From IMG/VR virus record IMGVR_UViG_3300030109_000772, positions 1 through 26,467 of that record: DNA of 26,467 nt. One strand, written 5' to 3'. Numbering within the stretch: the stretch's first letter is position 1; every line of letters begins with the position of its first letter. Below, piece by piece: positions 1-8,174 of the stretch. This stretch comes from a virus. The notes under the pieces were generated by a model. It worked only from the letters and a program-made list of their open reading frames with translations. It did not search any database and had not been told where the DNA came from. Position numbers and translations under genes: made by a program.

Positions 1-1194
1 GACGCTGATAATACAAATCCACTTCAAGTCACTGGTTCCATTCGATGTAAAAATCAAATGCGTGCAAGTTCCATAGCTGGTGATACTGTTACTGCATTAG
101 CAACAGGCACAAACAATTGTTTTTTAGGAGCAAACCTAAGACCTTCAACCGCTACTGAGGATTTAACATTACACATCCTTTCAGGCTCTGGATCTGACAA
201 TGGTCAAGAAATTAAAATTGCTGGACAAGCTGTACCAATTGGAATTGGTGGTGATGTAAAAATACAGGGTGGGAGTTCTTACTTAAACCAAGCAGCTGGT
301 GGAAATGTGGTTTTAAAACCTGGAATAGGGGGAGATACTAGTGATGCAAATACTCCTGGTTATGTCATCATAGATACTGACTCTGATCCTTCATTAGCTG
401 GTTCAGTTCTTAGATTAGGAGGTGCGACTAGCACTTACAATAATTGGATAAGTATTCGATGTCAAGATGGTAATGAAGATACTTCTGGTGGTATAACTTT
501 TTATGAAACAGGAAATTTTAGTGTAAGTGAACCACAGTATGGCGCAAAGATAGTTTATAATGAATCTACTGATGATCTCCAAATTGGAACAATGCACGCT
601 ACTACTTTCAAAGAACAAATTACAGTTCCTAGAGCTTCTGCAAGAATAGAGATTCTTGGTGCTTGTCAACCTGTAACAAATGATGTTTATGATTTAGGAG
701 CAGCTAGTTTTAAATGGGATGATGTTCGAGCTACAAATGGAACGATACAAACATCAGATAGAAGAAATAAAACACAAATAAGTGGTTCGGATTTAGGATT
801 GCAATTTATAAATGATTTAAATCCTGTAAAGTATCAACGGATAGGTGGTGACTCTAATAGAAATCATTATGGATTAGTAGCACAAGAAGTTTCTGAATCA
901 TTAGCTAAATCTTCTGTACATACAGATAATTTTGCAGGGTATATTGAAAATAGAATGTTTGTTAGTGCAAGCGTAAGTGGAAGTGAAAAAGATATACGTG
1001 ATAATGATACTTGGGAAATAGAAAACTTTACTGCTATATCAGATCCTGAATTAGGTTTACGATATGATGAATTTATATCACCGATGATAAAAGCTATACA
1101 AGAATTATCTTCACAGGTAGAAACTCTAAAAGCACAAATAAGTGGTAGTAGTGACTTTAACGCTTTAAAAACGACACTTACCAATAATGGATAA
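1..1194 (+). CDS. Tail fibre protein, 3' part, with C-terminal S74 intramolecular chaperone
   Basis: The frame is open from base 1, so the gene starts upstream; the internal ATG at 58 is not a convincing start. About 397 residues are visible. The first 240 are Gly/Ser/Thr-rich beta-type fibre sequence. From about residue 250 the protein matches the Peptidase_S74 chaperone of tail spikes and fibres: SDRRNK, then LGLQFINDLNPVKY, then YGLVAQEV. In this family the chaperone helps the fibre trimerise and then cuts itself off at a Ser, using a Ser-Lys pair five residues apart as in endosialidase. Here these would be S252 (bases 754-756) and K257 (769-771) of the visible frame. Cleavage would free a C-terminal piece of about 145 residues ending in a predicted helix (IKAIQELSSQVETLKAQI). 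It would act outside the cell on the virion, in host recognition. The domain call is strong; the receptor is unknown. Confidence 0.85.
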   Translation, partial: DADNTNPLQVTGSIRCKNQMRASSIAGDTVTALATGTNNCFLGANLRPSTATEDLTLHILSGSGSDNGQEIKIAGQAVPIGIGGDVKIQGGSSYLNQAAGGNVVLKPGIGGDTSDANTPGYVIIDTDSDPSLAGSVLRLGGATSTYNNWISIRCQDGNEDTSGGITFYETGNFSVSEPQYGAKIVYNESTDDLQIGTMHATTFKEQITVPRASARIEILGACQPVTNDVYDLGAASFKWDDVRATNGTIQTSDRRNKTQISGSDLGLQFINDLNPVKYQRIGGDSNRNHYGLVAQEVSESLAKSSVHTDNFAGYIENRMFVSASVSGSEKDIRDNDTWEIENFTAISDPELGLRYDEFISPMIKAIQELSSQVETLKAQISGSSDFNALKTTLTNNG

Positions 1195-1205
1195 TTCACA
1201 AACTT

Positions 1206-1214
1206 TATATTTAT
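1206..1214 (+). promoter_or_regulatory. Candidate late-promoter element TATATTTAT (copy 1)
   Basis: TATATTTAT lies in the 44-base gap between the S74 fibre and the kinase/nucleotidyltransferase/ligase gene, 24 bases before the ATG at 1239. The same 9-mer, or one with a single change, recurs in five other gaps of this window. T4-type late promoters are TATAAATA; this is nearly its inverse complement, so the direction of action is uncertain. Confidence 0.4.
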
Positions 1215-1238
1215 ATATGAATAACTACATAGGAAATT

Positions 1239-4200
1239 ATGGATAAACTCACAGAATTCTTAACAAAACCTTTTTTAACTGAGGGAGCTAGAGATCCAGG
1301 TATATTTAAAGCTATATTTTTAGCTGGTGGACCTGGAAGTGGTAAATCTTATGTTGCTGGTCAATTATTTGGTATACCTGAAAAGATAAATGTATCTAAG
1401 TCAGGTTTAAAAATGGTAAACCAAGATTCTGAATTGGAAATGTTACTAAAGAAATACTATGGTACTACAGACTTAGATATTATGCCAGATGAACTATTTG
1501 CTGATTTGACAGGTGTTGATAGAGATGGAAATAAAGTTGATTACGATACAAGCGGTTTAAGAGCATTTGCCAAAACATTAAGTAAAGAAAGATTGAGATT
1601 ATATACTGAGGGTAGATTGGGTGTAATTATAGATGGAACTGGACACAAATATGGTTCTGTAAAAGAAAAGAAACAAAAATTAGAAGCATTGGGTTATGAT
1701 TGTTTTATGGTTTTTGTTAATACATCATTAGAAGTTGCTCTACAAAGAAATGAAGAAAGAGCAAGGGTTGTGCCAGAAAAAATTGTTAGAAAGAGTTGGC
1801 AAGATGTTCAAAACAATTTAGCATTTTTTCAAGGTTTGTTTGGTATGGGTAATTTTATGGTGGTTGGTAATAATAAGTTTTTAGATGCCAATCAAGCAAA
1901 AAGAAAATTTAAAATGTTAGTTAGTAAAGGTATTGATAAGTTTTTAAAACAGAAACCTAAAAATAAAATAGCAAAGGCTTGGTTAAGAAAAGAAAAGAAA
2001 TTTCAAAAAGTATTTAAAGATCCTGGCCAATCTCGTTTCTTTGAGGCTATTAAGATAGATGTTAATGTTGGTGATACAATTAAAGTAGGTAGATTCAAAA
2101 ACAAAAAAGTGTATGTTAAAAGTATTGGAAAAGACAAACACGGAATGCCAACAATAAATGGAAAGCCAGTTGTAAAATTTAGAATGGGTAAAGATACAGA
2201 CTTTTTGAAAAGTGTAGATGAAGCACCAAGAGTTCCACGAAAGAAAGGACAACATCGTGGTTCAAAGTCACATTCAGATTTATACACAGATGAAAATCCA
2301 AAAGGAACAATCAAAGGATTAAAGTTCGCTACAGTCGCAGATGCTAAGGCTTCTGTAAGTAAGATAAATGGAAGTGGTAAAAAACACGCACACAAAATTC
2401 AAGCTGCTGTCGCTATGGAACAAAGAGCTAGAGAGATGGGTAAGGCTTCACAAGCTGCTGTTTATAGAGCATACATCAATAAGATGAAAAAGAAAACCAA
2501 AAAGAAGAATGAAGAGTTTGGTGCACCTAAAGGATTCTTACCATCACCAAGCCGTAAGATGGTAAAGAAGATGAAGAAGAAAGGAAACACTTCAGTTCCC
2601 TATGGTAGTGGTTATAAAAAAATAAAAAATATAAAAGAAAGTCTTGACTTGTATACTAAAGAATTCGTATATTCTATTGTTGAGAATGGGGATAGTGCAT
2701 CTAATTTGAACGAAAAAAAAAATAAAAAAGTAATCGGTGTATTTGGTGGTAGATTCCAACCATTTCATTCAGGTCATTTAGCTACTTACAAATGGTTAAG
2801 TAAGAGAGTAGATGAGGCTTATATAACCACATCTAATATCAAACAACCACCACGACATCCATTGAACTTCAAAGAAAAAGTTCAACATATGGTTAAGATG
2901 GGCATTCCTAAAAACAGAATCATAGAGGAAAAATCACCTTATGTAGCAAACAATCTTTTGAAAAAATTTAAAGCCGATGATACAGCAGTTGTCTACACCT
3001 TTGGTGCAAAAGACGCTGGTAGGTTAAAAGCTGGCACAAAAAAGAGTGGTGGTAAAACTTACTATCAAGACTTTTTGAAAAACAAAAATAATTTAGAGGG
3101 ATTCGACATACACGGATATTATCTTACAGCACCACAATCAGGTAATGTTAGTGGCACTCAAATGAGACAATTGTTAGGAGATCCTAATATAGACGAAAAA
3201 CAAAGACAAAAGTTATTTAAAAGTTCGTTTGGATACTTTGACAAAGCTGTCTATAATATGATGACAAAAAGTTTTAAAAAACTATTTGAATCATTGATAA
3301 TAACAGATGAGTTGATAGAAGAATTTTTGTTAGAAGCTACTTCTAGTCCAGATGGAAATTTAGATGATGGTCCTTCTACATTTTATACTGATTATAACAC
3401 ATATAAAAAAACTTCTAAAGAATGGTTAGATTCTTTATATGATAAAGCTGGTTGGAAAGTAGTAAATTATATATTAGATGATAGAGCAGAGAATGGGATA
3501 GAGACAAACTACCATTCAGTACCTTTAACATTTTTAGACCACGGTCAAGCTACTGGCTCTACGAGAGCAGTCAATAAATACAAAAAATGGATGGGGGAAG
3601 TTGTTAGACCATTAGGTTGGGAAATAGTTAATTGGATGGGAAGTTCAGCTGCTATCAATAATATTATAGGTAGTTTATTTGCAGCTGGTGCTGACGCTGA
3701 TTCTTATACAGATGAAGATGGAGATGGTCTGTTTGAAAACATTCAAAGTAAAAGTAAATTAAAACAAAGAAGTAAAGAAAAGGAGTTACTGCTTATGGGC
3801 GGAGCTTATGGTCATTTAAGTCATCCATTTGATAATAAAAATCTTACATTTTCAGATTTTAAAACACTAATTATTAATACGTTACAAGGTAATCTTAGTA
3901 GTGAAGGCGCTGTTACAGAAAAAACAGATGGTCAAAATATAATGATAAGTTGGAAGAATGGAAAACTTATCGCAGCTCGTAACAAAGGACATATTAAAAA
4001 TCACGGTGCCAGTGCATTGGATATAAATGGTATTAAAAATATGTTCGCTGGGAGAGGTGAAATCGAAAAAGCCTTTGTTTATGCTATGAGAGATTTACAG
4101 ATAGCAGTTGGAAAATTAAGTAAAGCGCAAAAGGACAAAGTATTTGATGAGGGTAAAAAGTTTATGTCTTTAGAAGTGATATATCCAAAGACAGCAAATG

Positions 4201-5030
4201 TAATACCATATGATAAAGCATTGTTACAATTTCACGGAACAATAGAGTACGATTCTGCTGGATCTCCAATAGGAGAGGACAGAGGTAGTGCCAGAATGTT
4301 AGCTGGTATGATAAAGCAAATAAATCAAGACATACAAAAAGCATTTAAGATTACAAAACCATTTGTTACTAATTTGCCAAAAGTAAAAGATTTTAGTAAA
4401 AGACAAAGTTACTTTTTAGGTAAATTAAACAAATTAAAAAAAGAGTACGGATTGAAAGATACTGATACATTAGCTGATTATCACCAAGCCTATTGGTATG
4501 AATATATTTTTAACGCAGGAAAACAATTAGATAATCCTAATGTAAAAAATAATGTTATGGCTGGTCTTTTAAAAAGATGGGCATTTTTTGATAAGTCCTA
4601 TAAGATTCCGCAGATTAAAAAAGATTTAAAAGACCACCCTAAATTTTTAGAATGGGTATTATCTACTGATAAAAACGACCATTCTAAATTACAGAAAAAA
4701 CACATTAGAGATTGGGAAGTTCTTTTCTTTGAATTGGGTGCCGAAGTATTATCTAATATCAAAGATTTTATAGCAGCTAATCCTGATAAAGCTGTACAAA
4801 AGATAAAGAATGATTTGACTAAAACAATTTCTCAGGTAAAAAAAGCAAAGGATCCTTCTAAATTAGAAATGTTAAAAACACAATTAGATAGATTAAATGC
4901 TTTAGGTGGTTTCAAAAAGATTATTCCAAGTGAGGGAATAACTTTTGTTTTCAAAGGAAAGGTTTATAAGTATACAGGAGCATTTGCACCTGTAAATCAA
5001 ATTTTAGGAATGTTAAAGTTCGTGAGGTAA
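1239..5030 (+). CDS. Multi-domain P-loop kinase / nucleotidyltransferase / ligase-like protein
   Basis: 1263 residues; start chosen by AGGA seven bases before ATG. Residues 1-250: zeta-toxin or polynucleotide-kinase-like P-loop domain, Walker A GGPGSGKS at 30-37 and a lid-like QRNEERARVVPEK. Residues about 340-420: basic module with SHSDLYTDENPKGTIKGLKF and HAHKIQAAVAMEQRAREMGK, a pattern I recall from other viral proteins. Residues about 495-680: cytidylyltransferase/NMN-adenylyltransferase fold, GGRFQPFHSGH with H510 and H513, and SGTQMR at 638-643. Residues 700-840: unknown, including an acidic DADSYTDEDGDG. Residues about 850-1263: nucleic-acid-ligase-like domain, EKTDG with candidate lysine K895, AARNKGHIK, LEV around E979, EG at 1232-1233 and K1239/K1241 like motifs IV and V. 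Possible roles are RNA end repair (kinase plus ligase) or NAD synthesis (kinase plus NMN adenylyltransferase, as in NadR). Substrates are not provable here. Prohead-protease-like sites lie between the domains. Confidence 0.75.
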   Translation: MDKLTEFLTKPFLTEGARDPGIFKAIFLAGGPGSGKSYVAGQLFGIPEKINVSKSGLKMVNQDSELEMLLKKYYGTTDLDIMPDELFADLTGVDRDGNKVDYDTSGLRAFAKTLSKERLRLYTEGRLGVIIDGTGHKYGSVKEKKQKLEALGYDCFMVFVNTSLEVALQRNEERARVVPEKIVRKSWQDVQNNLAFFQGLFGMGNFMVVGNNKFLDANQAKRKFKMLVSKGIDKFLKQKPKNKIAKAWLRKEKKFQKVFKDPGQSRFFEAIKIDVNVGDTIKVGRFKNKKVYVKSIGKDKHGMPTINGKPVVKFRMGKDTDFLKSVDEAPRVPRKKGQHRGSKSHSDLYTDENPKGTIKGLKFATVADAKASVSKINGSGKKHAHKIQAAVAMEQRAREMGKASQAAVYRAYINKMKKKTKKKNEEFGAPKGFLPSPSRKMVKKMKKKGNTSVPYGSGYKKIKNIKESLDLYTKEFVYSIVENGDSASNLNEKKNKKVIGVFGGRFQPFHSGHLATYKWLSKRVDEAYITTSNIKQPPRHPLNFKEKVQHMVKMGIPKNRIIEEKSPYVANNLLKKFKADDTAVVYTFGAKDAGRLKAGTKKSGGKTYYQDFLKNKNNLEGFDIHGYYLTAPQSGNVSGTQMRQLLGDPNIDEKQRQKLFKSSFGYFDKAVYNMMTKSFKKLFESLIITDELIEEFLLEATSSPDGNLDDGPSTFYTDYNTYKKTSKEWLDSLYDKAGWKVVNYILDDRAENGIETNYHSVPLTFLDHGQATGSTRAVNKYKKWMGEVVRPLGWEIVNWMGSSAAINNIIGSLFAAGADADSYTDEDGDGLFENIQSKSKLKQRSKEKELLLMGGAYGHLSHPFDNKNLTFSDFKTLIINTLQGNLSSEGAVTEKTDGQNIMISWKNGKLIAARNKGHIKNHGASALDINGIKNMFAGRGEIEKAFVYAMRDLQIAVGKLSKAQKDKVFDEGKKFMSLEVIYPKTANVIPYDKALLQFHGTIEYDSAGSPIGEDRGSARMLAGMIKQINQDIQKAFKITKPFVTNLPKVKDFSKRQSYFLGKLNKLKKEYGLKDTDTLADYHQAYWYEYIFNAGKQLDNPNVKNNVMAGLLKRWAFFDKSYKIPQIKKDLKDHPKFLEWVLSTDKNDHSKLQKKHIRDWEVLFFELGAEVLSNIKDFIAANPDKAVQKIKNDLTKTISQVKKAKDPSKLEMLKTQLDRLNALGGFKKIIPSEGITFVFKGKVYKYTGAFAPVNQILGMLKFVR

Positions 5031-5032
5031 TT

Positions 5033-5560
5033 ATGGGATATAGTAAAGAAACAGAAAGACAAAATAAAGCATTAGGGGATTTATTGCAAGGAAGAGCGCC
5101 TGAAAAAAGAGTAATGGTTGGCTATGAGGGTAAAGAAAAAGAAAAGGGTGATATTATTCCTAAAATGACAGAGATAATGAAAGGGGTTAGAATGCCTTGG
5201 TTTTGTCCTGAATGTGATTCTGTTATGAAACAAAAATTAGATGATAAGATGTGGAGATTGTTCGGACATTGTTTTGATTGTCAAGTTAAGATAGAAAATA
5301 AACTTCGTATAGAGGGTAAATATGAAGAATGGGCTGAAGAGAAAATCAGACAAAATAAAATTTCTTTTTTAAAAGATTCTATACAAAAAATAAATGAATT
5401 TAGAAATCAAAAAGCTCCTGAATTTTATAATCAAGTTGGAGTTAATTATCCTGAATTAGAAAAAGAAAAATGGGATGTTGATATGACGCAAGTAAATGCT
5501 ATGGCTGATGAGGCTTTAGAAGAATACACAAAAGTTTTAAACGAACTGGAGAAACAATAA
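5033..5560 (+). CDS. Zinc-ribbon protein of unknown function
   Basis: 175 residues, starting two bases after the preceding stop, with GAGG as ribosome binding site inside the end of that gene. A four-cysteine zinc ribbon is visible: CPEC (C58, C61) and CFDC (C80, C83), in a segment rich in W and F. The N-terminus is charged; the C-terminal half (95-175) is helical and ends with a likely coiled coil (NAMADEALEEYTKVLNELEK). The stop overlaps the next ATG (ATAATG), which implies translational coupling with the following membrane protein. Zinc ribbons of this kind bind nucleic acid or stabilise small phage proteins; no specific role can be read off. It is not a recognisable T4 protein and is not the small terminase by any motif I see. 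Confidence 0.7.
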   Translation: MGYSKETERQNKALGDLLQGRAPEKRVMVGYEGKEKEKGDIIPKMTEIMKGVRMPWFCPECDSVMKQKLDDKMWRLFGHCFDCQVKIENKLRIEGKYEEWAEEKIRQNKISFLKDSIQKINEFRNQKAPEFYNQVGVNYPELEKEKWDVDMTQVNAMADEALEEYTKVLNELEKQ

Positions 5561-5868
5561 TGAAAATTTGGAAATTAATACTCGGATTTTTTGGTGTAGT
5601 AGGCGCACTCTTTGCAGCTAAATCAGTTAAAAGTAAAGAAGTTGAAAAGCTAAAAGAAGTTATTAAAGAAAACAAAAAAGAAGAGAAAAAAGTTGAAAAA
5701 GAAATAAAATCATTAGAAGAAAATAAAAAAGTTTCTAAAAGAGAGATAGGAAATCTCAAAAGAAAATTAACTAATAGCAAAAAGAAAACTCAAAAGATGC
5801 AAGAGGCTTACGATAATGATGAAGTCGAATCAGCTGAAGATTTTTTGAGAAAATTTGCTAAAAAATAG
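5560..5868 (+). CDS. Small membrane-anchored coiled-coil protein
   Basis: 102 residues. Residues 5-20 (KLILGFFGVVGALFAA) form one hydrophobic segment near the N-terminus, followed by a long, very Lys/Glu-rich helix (about 25-80) with heptad-like spacing, and a short acidic/aromatic tail ending FLRKFAKK. The layout, a single N-terminal membrane anchor plus a periplasm-sized coiled coil, resembles Rz-type inner-membrane spanins, and a second protein of similar layout sits 320 bases downstream. There is no lysozyme or holin next to it in the window, so a lysis role is only a suggestion. A scaffold or virion-associated role is also possible. Translation is probably coupled to the upstream gene through the overlapping ATAATG. 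Confidence 0.65.
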   Translation: MKIWKLILGFFGVVGALFAAKSVKSKEVEKLKEVIKENKKEEKKVEKEIKSLEENKKVSKREIGNLKRKLTNSKKKTQKMQEAYDNDEVESAEDFLRKFAKK

Positions 5869-5879
5869 GGAGAAATAAA

Positions 5880-6176
5880 ATGTCAAGCGATATGCACGAA
5901 TCACCGTCAACTTATGATGAGTTCAAAAAGAAAGGGCATCCAGGTAAATTTTATGCTACTACAACTGTAGCAGATGGAATGACTGCTTATACAGGTTCAA
6001 ATTATGGGTGGAATGCTGCAATAGTAAAAACTCACGGTAGCGCAGTATTTCATTTATCAGGAGGTGGAACAATACCAGCTACAAATTTATCTGCAGGAGT
6101 AGTATATGAATTTTCTTTACAGAAAATAACTGATGCTTCTAGTGCTGTAATTTACCTTTTAAAAACACAAGAGTAA
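5880..6176 (+). CDS. Small protein of unknown function, possibly a virion beta-protein
   Basis: 98 residues with a good ribosome binding site (GGGAGA, seven bases before ATG). The sequence is Gly/Thr/Ser/Ala/Tyr-rich and looks like a compact beta-sandwich (FYATTTVADGMTAYTG, VFHLSGGGTIPATNLSAG, VVYEFSLQKITDASSAV). It has no signal peptide, membrane segment or Cys. The composition is like small head-decoration or fibre-tip proteins, and resembles the 108-residue product of 22333-22659 in general style, though I see no clear sequence match. I do not recognise the family. It is bracketed by two membrane-anchored proteins and lies two genes before terminase. Confidence 0.6.
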   Translation: MSSDMHESPSTYDEFKKKGHPGKFYATTTVADGMTAYTGSNYGWNAAIVKTHGSAVFHLSGGGTIPATNLSAGVVYEFSLQKITDASSAVIYLLKTQE

Positions 6177-6188
6177 GTGAGGATTAGT

Positions 6189-6587
6189 ATGAAAGTATTA
6201 AAATATTTTTTAATATTCTTTTTTGCTTTATCAATGGCAGATGGGCAGGAAATACAAAAAGATGGAAAGACACCAAAGACATTTACTTATGATGAAGCAT
6301 TAGAGATGTTAAAGGCTCGTGACGCACAATGGGAAGGCAAAATAGAAAAAGCTGATTCATTAATTGCATCACAAAAAGTAGTGATTAGTGATTGTGAAAA
6401 CTTAGTGGTAAAATTAGAAGAATCTGCTAATGTTGATTCATTATTAATTATTGCCAAAGATTCACAGATTAAATTACTTAAAGCTCGTGACGAAGCTAAT
6501 GAGAAAATGGTAAAGTTGATTGAAACAAAATGGTATGAAAATCAATATCTTTGGTTAGGCATTGGATTTATTTTAGGAAAAATATAA
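6189..6587 (+). CDS. Secreted or membrane-anchored coiled-coil protein, spanin-like layout
   Basis: 132 residues from the ATG at 6189, preferred over the GTG at 6177 because TGAGG at 6178-6182 then forms the ribosome binding site and the N-terminus becomes a regular signal peptide (MKVLKYFLIFFFALSMADG). The centre (35-115) is a charged helical region with two related segments, LKARDAQWEGKIEKADSLI and LKARDEANEKMVKLIE, suggesting an internal duplication. The C-terminus (YLWLGIGFILGKI) is a short second hydrophobic stretch. A signal peptide plus coiled coil suggests a place in the envelope, possibly in lysis; this is inference. The stop codon overlaps the terminase ATG (TAATG). Confidence 0.65.
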   Translation: MKVLKYFLIFFFALSMADGQEIQKDGKTPKTFTYDEALEMLKARDAQWEGKIEKADSLIASQKVVISDCENLVVKLEESANVDSLLIIAKDSQIKLLKARDEANEKMVKLIETKWYENQYLWLGIGFILGKI

Positions 6588-8164
6588 TGAAACCAAAGCA
6601 GCTAAAAGAGGTAATAAAAAGCGAATATAAAAAATGCGCTCAAGATCCTGCATACTTTATGAAAAAGTATTGTATGGTTCAGCATCCAATAAAAGGTAAA
6701 GTTCCTTTTCATCTTTGGGCTTATCAAGAAGAATCACTTAAAACTTTTGAAGAACATAGGTTTAATATAATCTTAAAAGCACGACAGTTAGGTTTATCTA
6801 CATTATCAGCCGGTTACTCCCTCTGGATGATGACATTTCATCAAGATAAAAATATCTTAGTAATTGCAACTAAACAAGATACTGCCAAAAACTTAGTAAC
6901 AAAAGTAAGAGTAATGCACGCCAATTTACCCTCTTGGTTAAAACAGAAATGTACAGAGGATAATAAACTATCTTTACGATATAACAATGGTTCACAAATT
7001 AAAGCAGTCTCAAGCGGAGAAGATTCGGGTAGGTCAGAGGCTCTTTCATTATTAATTTTGGATGAGGCTGCTTTCATTGATAAGATTGAACCAATATGGG
7101 CTGCTGCTTCACAGACACTATCTACTGGTGGACAATGTATCGCTTTATCCACACCAAATGGTATAGGTAATTGGTTTCATAAGACTTGGGTTGGTGCAGA
7201 AGATGGAACTAATGATTGGAACTTTATTAGATTACATTGGAACTTACATCCTGAAAGAGATGATGAGTGGAGAGAAGAACAAAATAGACTATTAGGTCCT
7301 TCATTAGCTGCTCAAGAATGTGATTGTGACTTTCTAACTTCAGGACAAACTGTTATTGATGGTGTTATATTAGAAGAGTATAAACAAACACACGTTACAG
7401 AACCATTAGAAAAAAGAGGGGTGGATAGTAACCTTTGGATATGGCAACCAGCAAACTATACTAAAGATTATGTGTTAAGTGCTGATGTTAGTAGAGGTGA
7501 TGGTTCAGATTATTCTGCATTTCATATTATGGAAATAGAAACAATGGAGCAAGTTGCAGAATATAAGGGTAAAATATCAACAAAAGATTTTGGAAACCTA
7601 TGTGTAAATACAGCAACAGAATATAACAATGCTTTATTAGTGGTTGAGAACAACAACATAGGTTGGGCTACACTACAACAATGTATTGATAGAGGTTATG
7701 AGAATTTATTTTACACAAGTAAAGATTTAAAGTATGTAGATACAGAACACCAAATGTCTAATAGATATAGAGTATCGGATAGAAATATGGTGGCTGGATT
7801 TAGTATGACAATGAAAACAAGACCATTAGTTATTGCTAAATTAGAAGAATATTTCAGAGAAAAGTCAGTTATTGTCCGTTCAAATCGATTAATTGATGAG
7901 TTGTTTGTATTTATATATAACAACAATAAAGCTGAAGCTATGCAGGGCTATAACGATGATTTAGTAATGAGTTTTGCTCTTACTCTTTGGGTAAGAGATA
8001 CTGCATTAAGACTTAGAAATGAGGGAATAGAGCTAACTAAAAGAACTTTAAGTGGTGTAGCATCGCAGATGTTGCCACAAACACCAACCAATAAAACGAA
8101 TTCTTGGGAAATGGAAGTAGGACCCAATGGAGAAAAAGAATCGTTAGATTGGTTAATTAACTAA
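6587..8164 (+). CDS. Terminase large subunit (gp17-like ATPase/nuclease)
   Basis: 525 residues (T4 gp17: 610). The start is the ATG at 6587, with AGGAAA upstream and its first base shared with the preceding stop; an in-frame ATG at 6551 lies inside the previous gene and is less likely. The N-terminal packaging ATPase shows a Walker A-like loop KARQLGLST (64-72), Walker B LLILDEAAF (155-163, acidic D159/E160) and the coupling motif ALSTPNG (186-192). The RNase-H-type nuclease follows: SADVSRGDGSDYSAF with D300, LLVVENNN, and GYNDDLVMSFAL near the C-terminus, which supply the metal-binding acids. It docks on the portal at the prohead and drives DNA in, then cuts the concatemer. The portal gene follows directly. 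No small terminase is seen in the window. Confidence 0.96.
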   Translation: MKPKQLKEVIKSEYKKCAQDPAYFMKKYCMVQHPIKGKVPFHLWAYQEESLKTFEEHRFNIILKARQLGLSTLSAGYSLWMMTFHQDKNILVIATKQDTAKNLVTKVRVMHANLPSWLKQKCTEDNKLSLRYNNGSQIKAVSSGEDSGRSEALSLLILDEAAFIDKIEPIWAAASQTLSTGGQCIALSTPNGIGNWFHKTWVGAEDGTNDWNFIRLHWNLHPERDDEWREEQNRLLGPSLAAQECDCDFLTSGQTVIDGVILEEYKQTHVTEPLEKRGVDSNLWIWQPANYTKDYVLSADVSRGDGSDYSAFHIMEIETMEQVAEYKGKISTKDFGNLCVNTATEYNNALLVVENNNIGWATLQQCIDRGYENLFYTSKDLKYVDTEHQMSNRYRVSDRNMVAGFSMTMKTRPLVIAKLEEYFREKSVIVRSNRLIDELFVFIYNNNKAEAMQGYNDDLVMSFALTLWVRDTALRLRNEGIELTKRTLSGVASQMLPQTPTNKTNSWEMEVGPNGEKESLDWLIN

Positions 8165-8174
8165 GAGGCAAATT

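Noticed and set aside
6551-6586. Longer terminase start at 6551
   Set aside because: It would lie within the coding end of the preceding protein; the ATG at 6587 has AGGAAA upstream and a usual TAATG junction.
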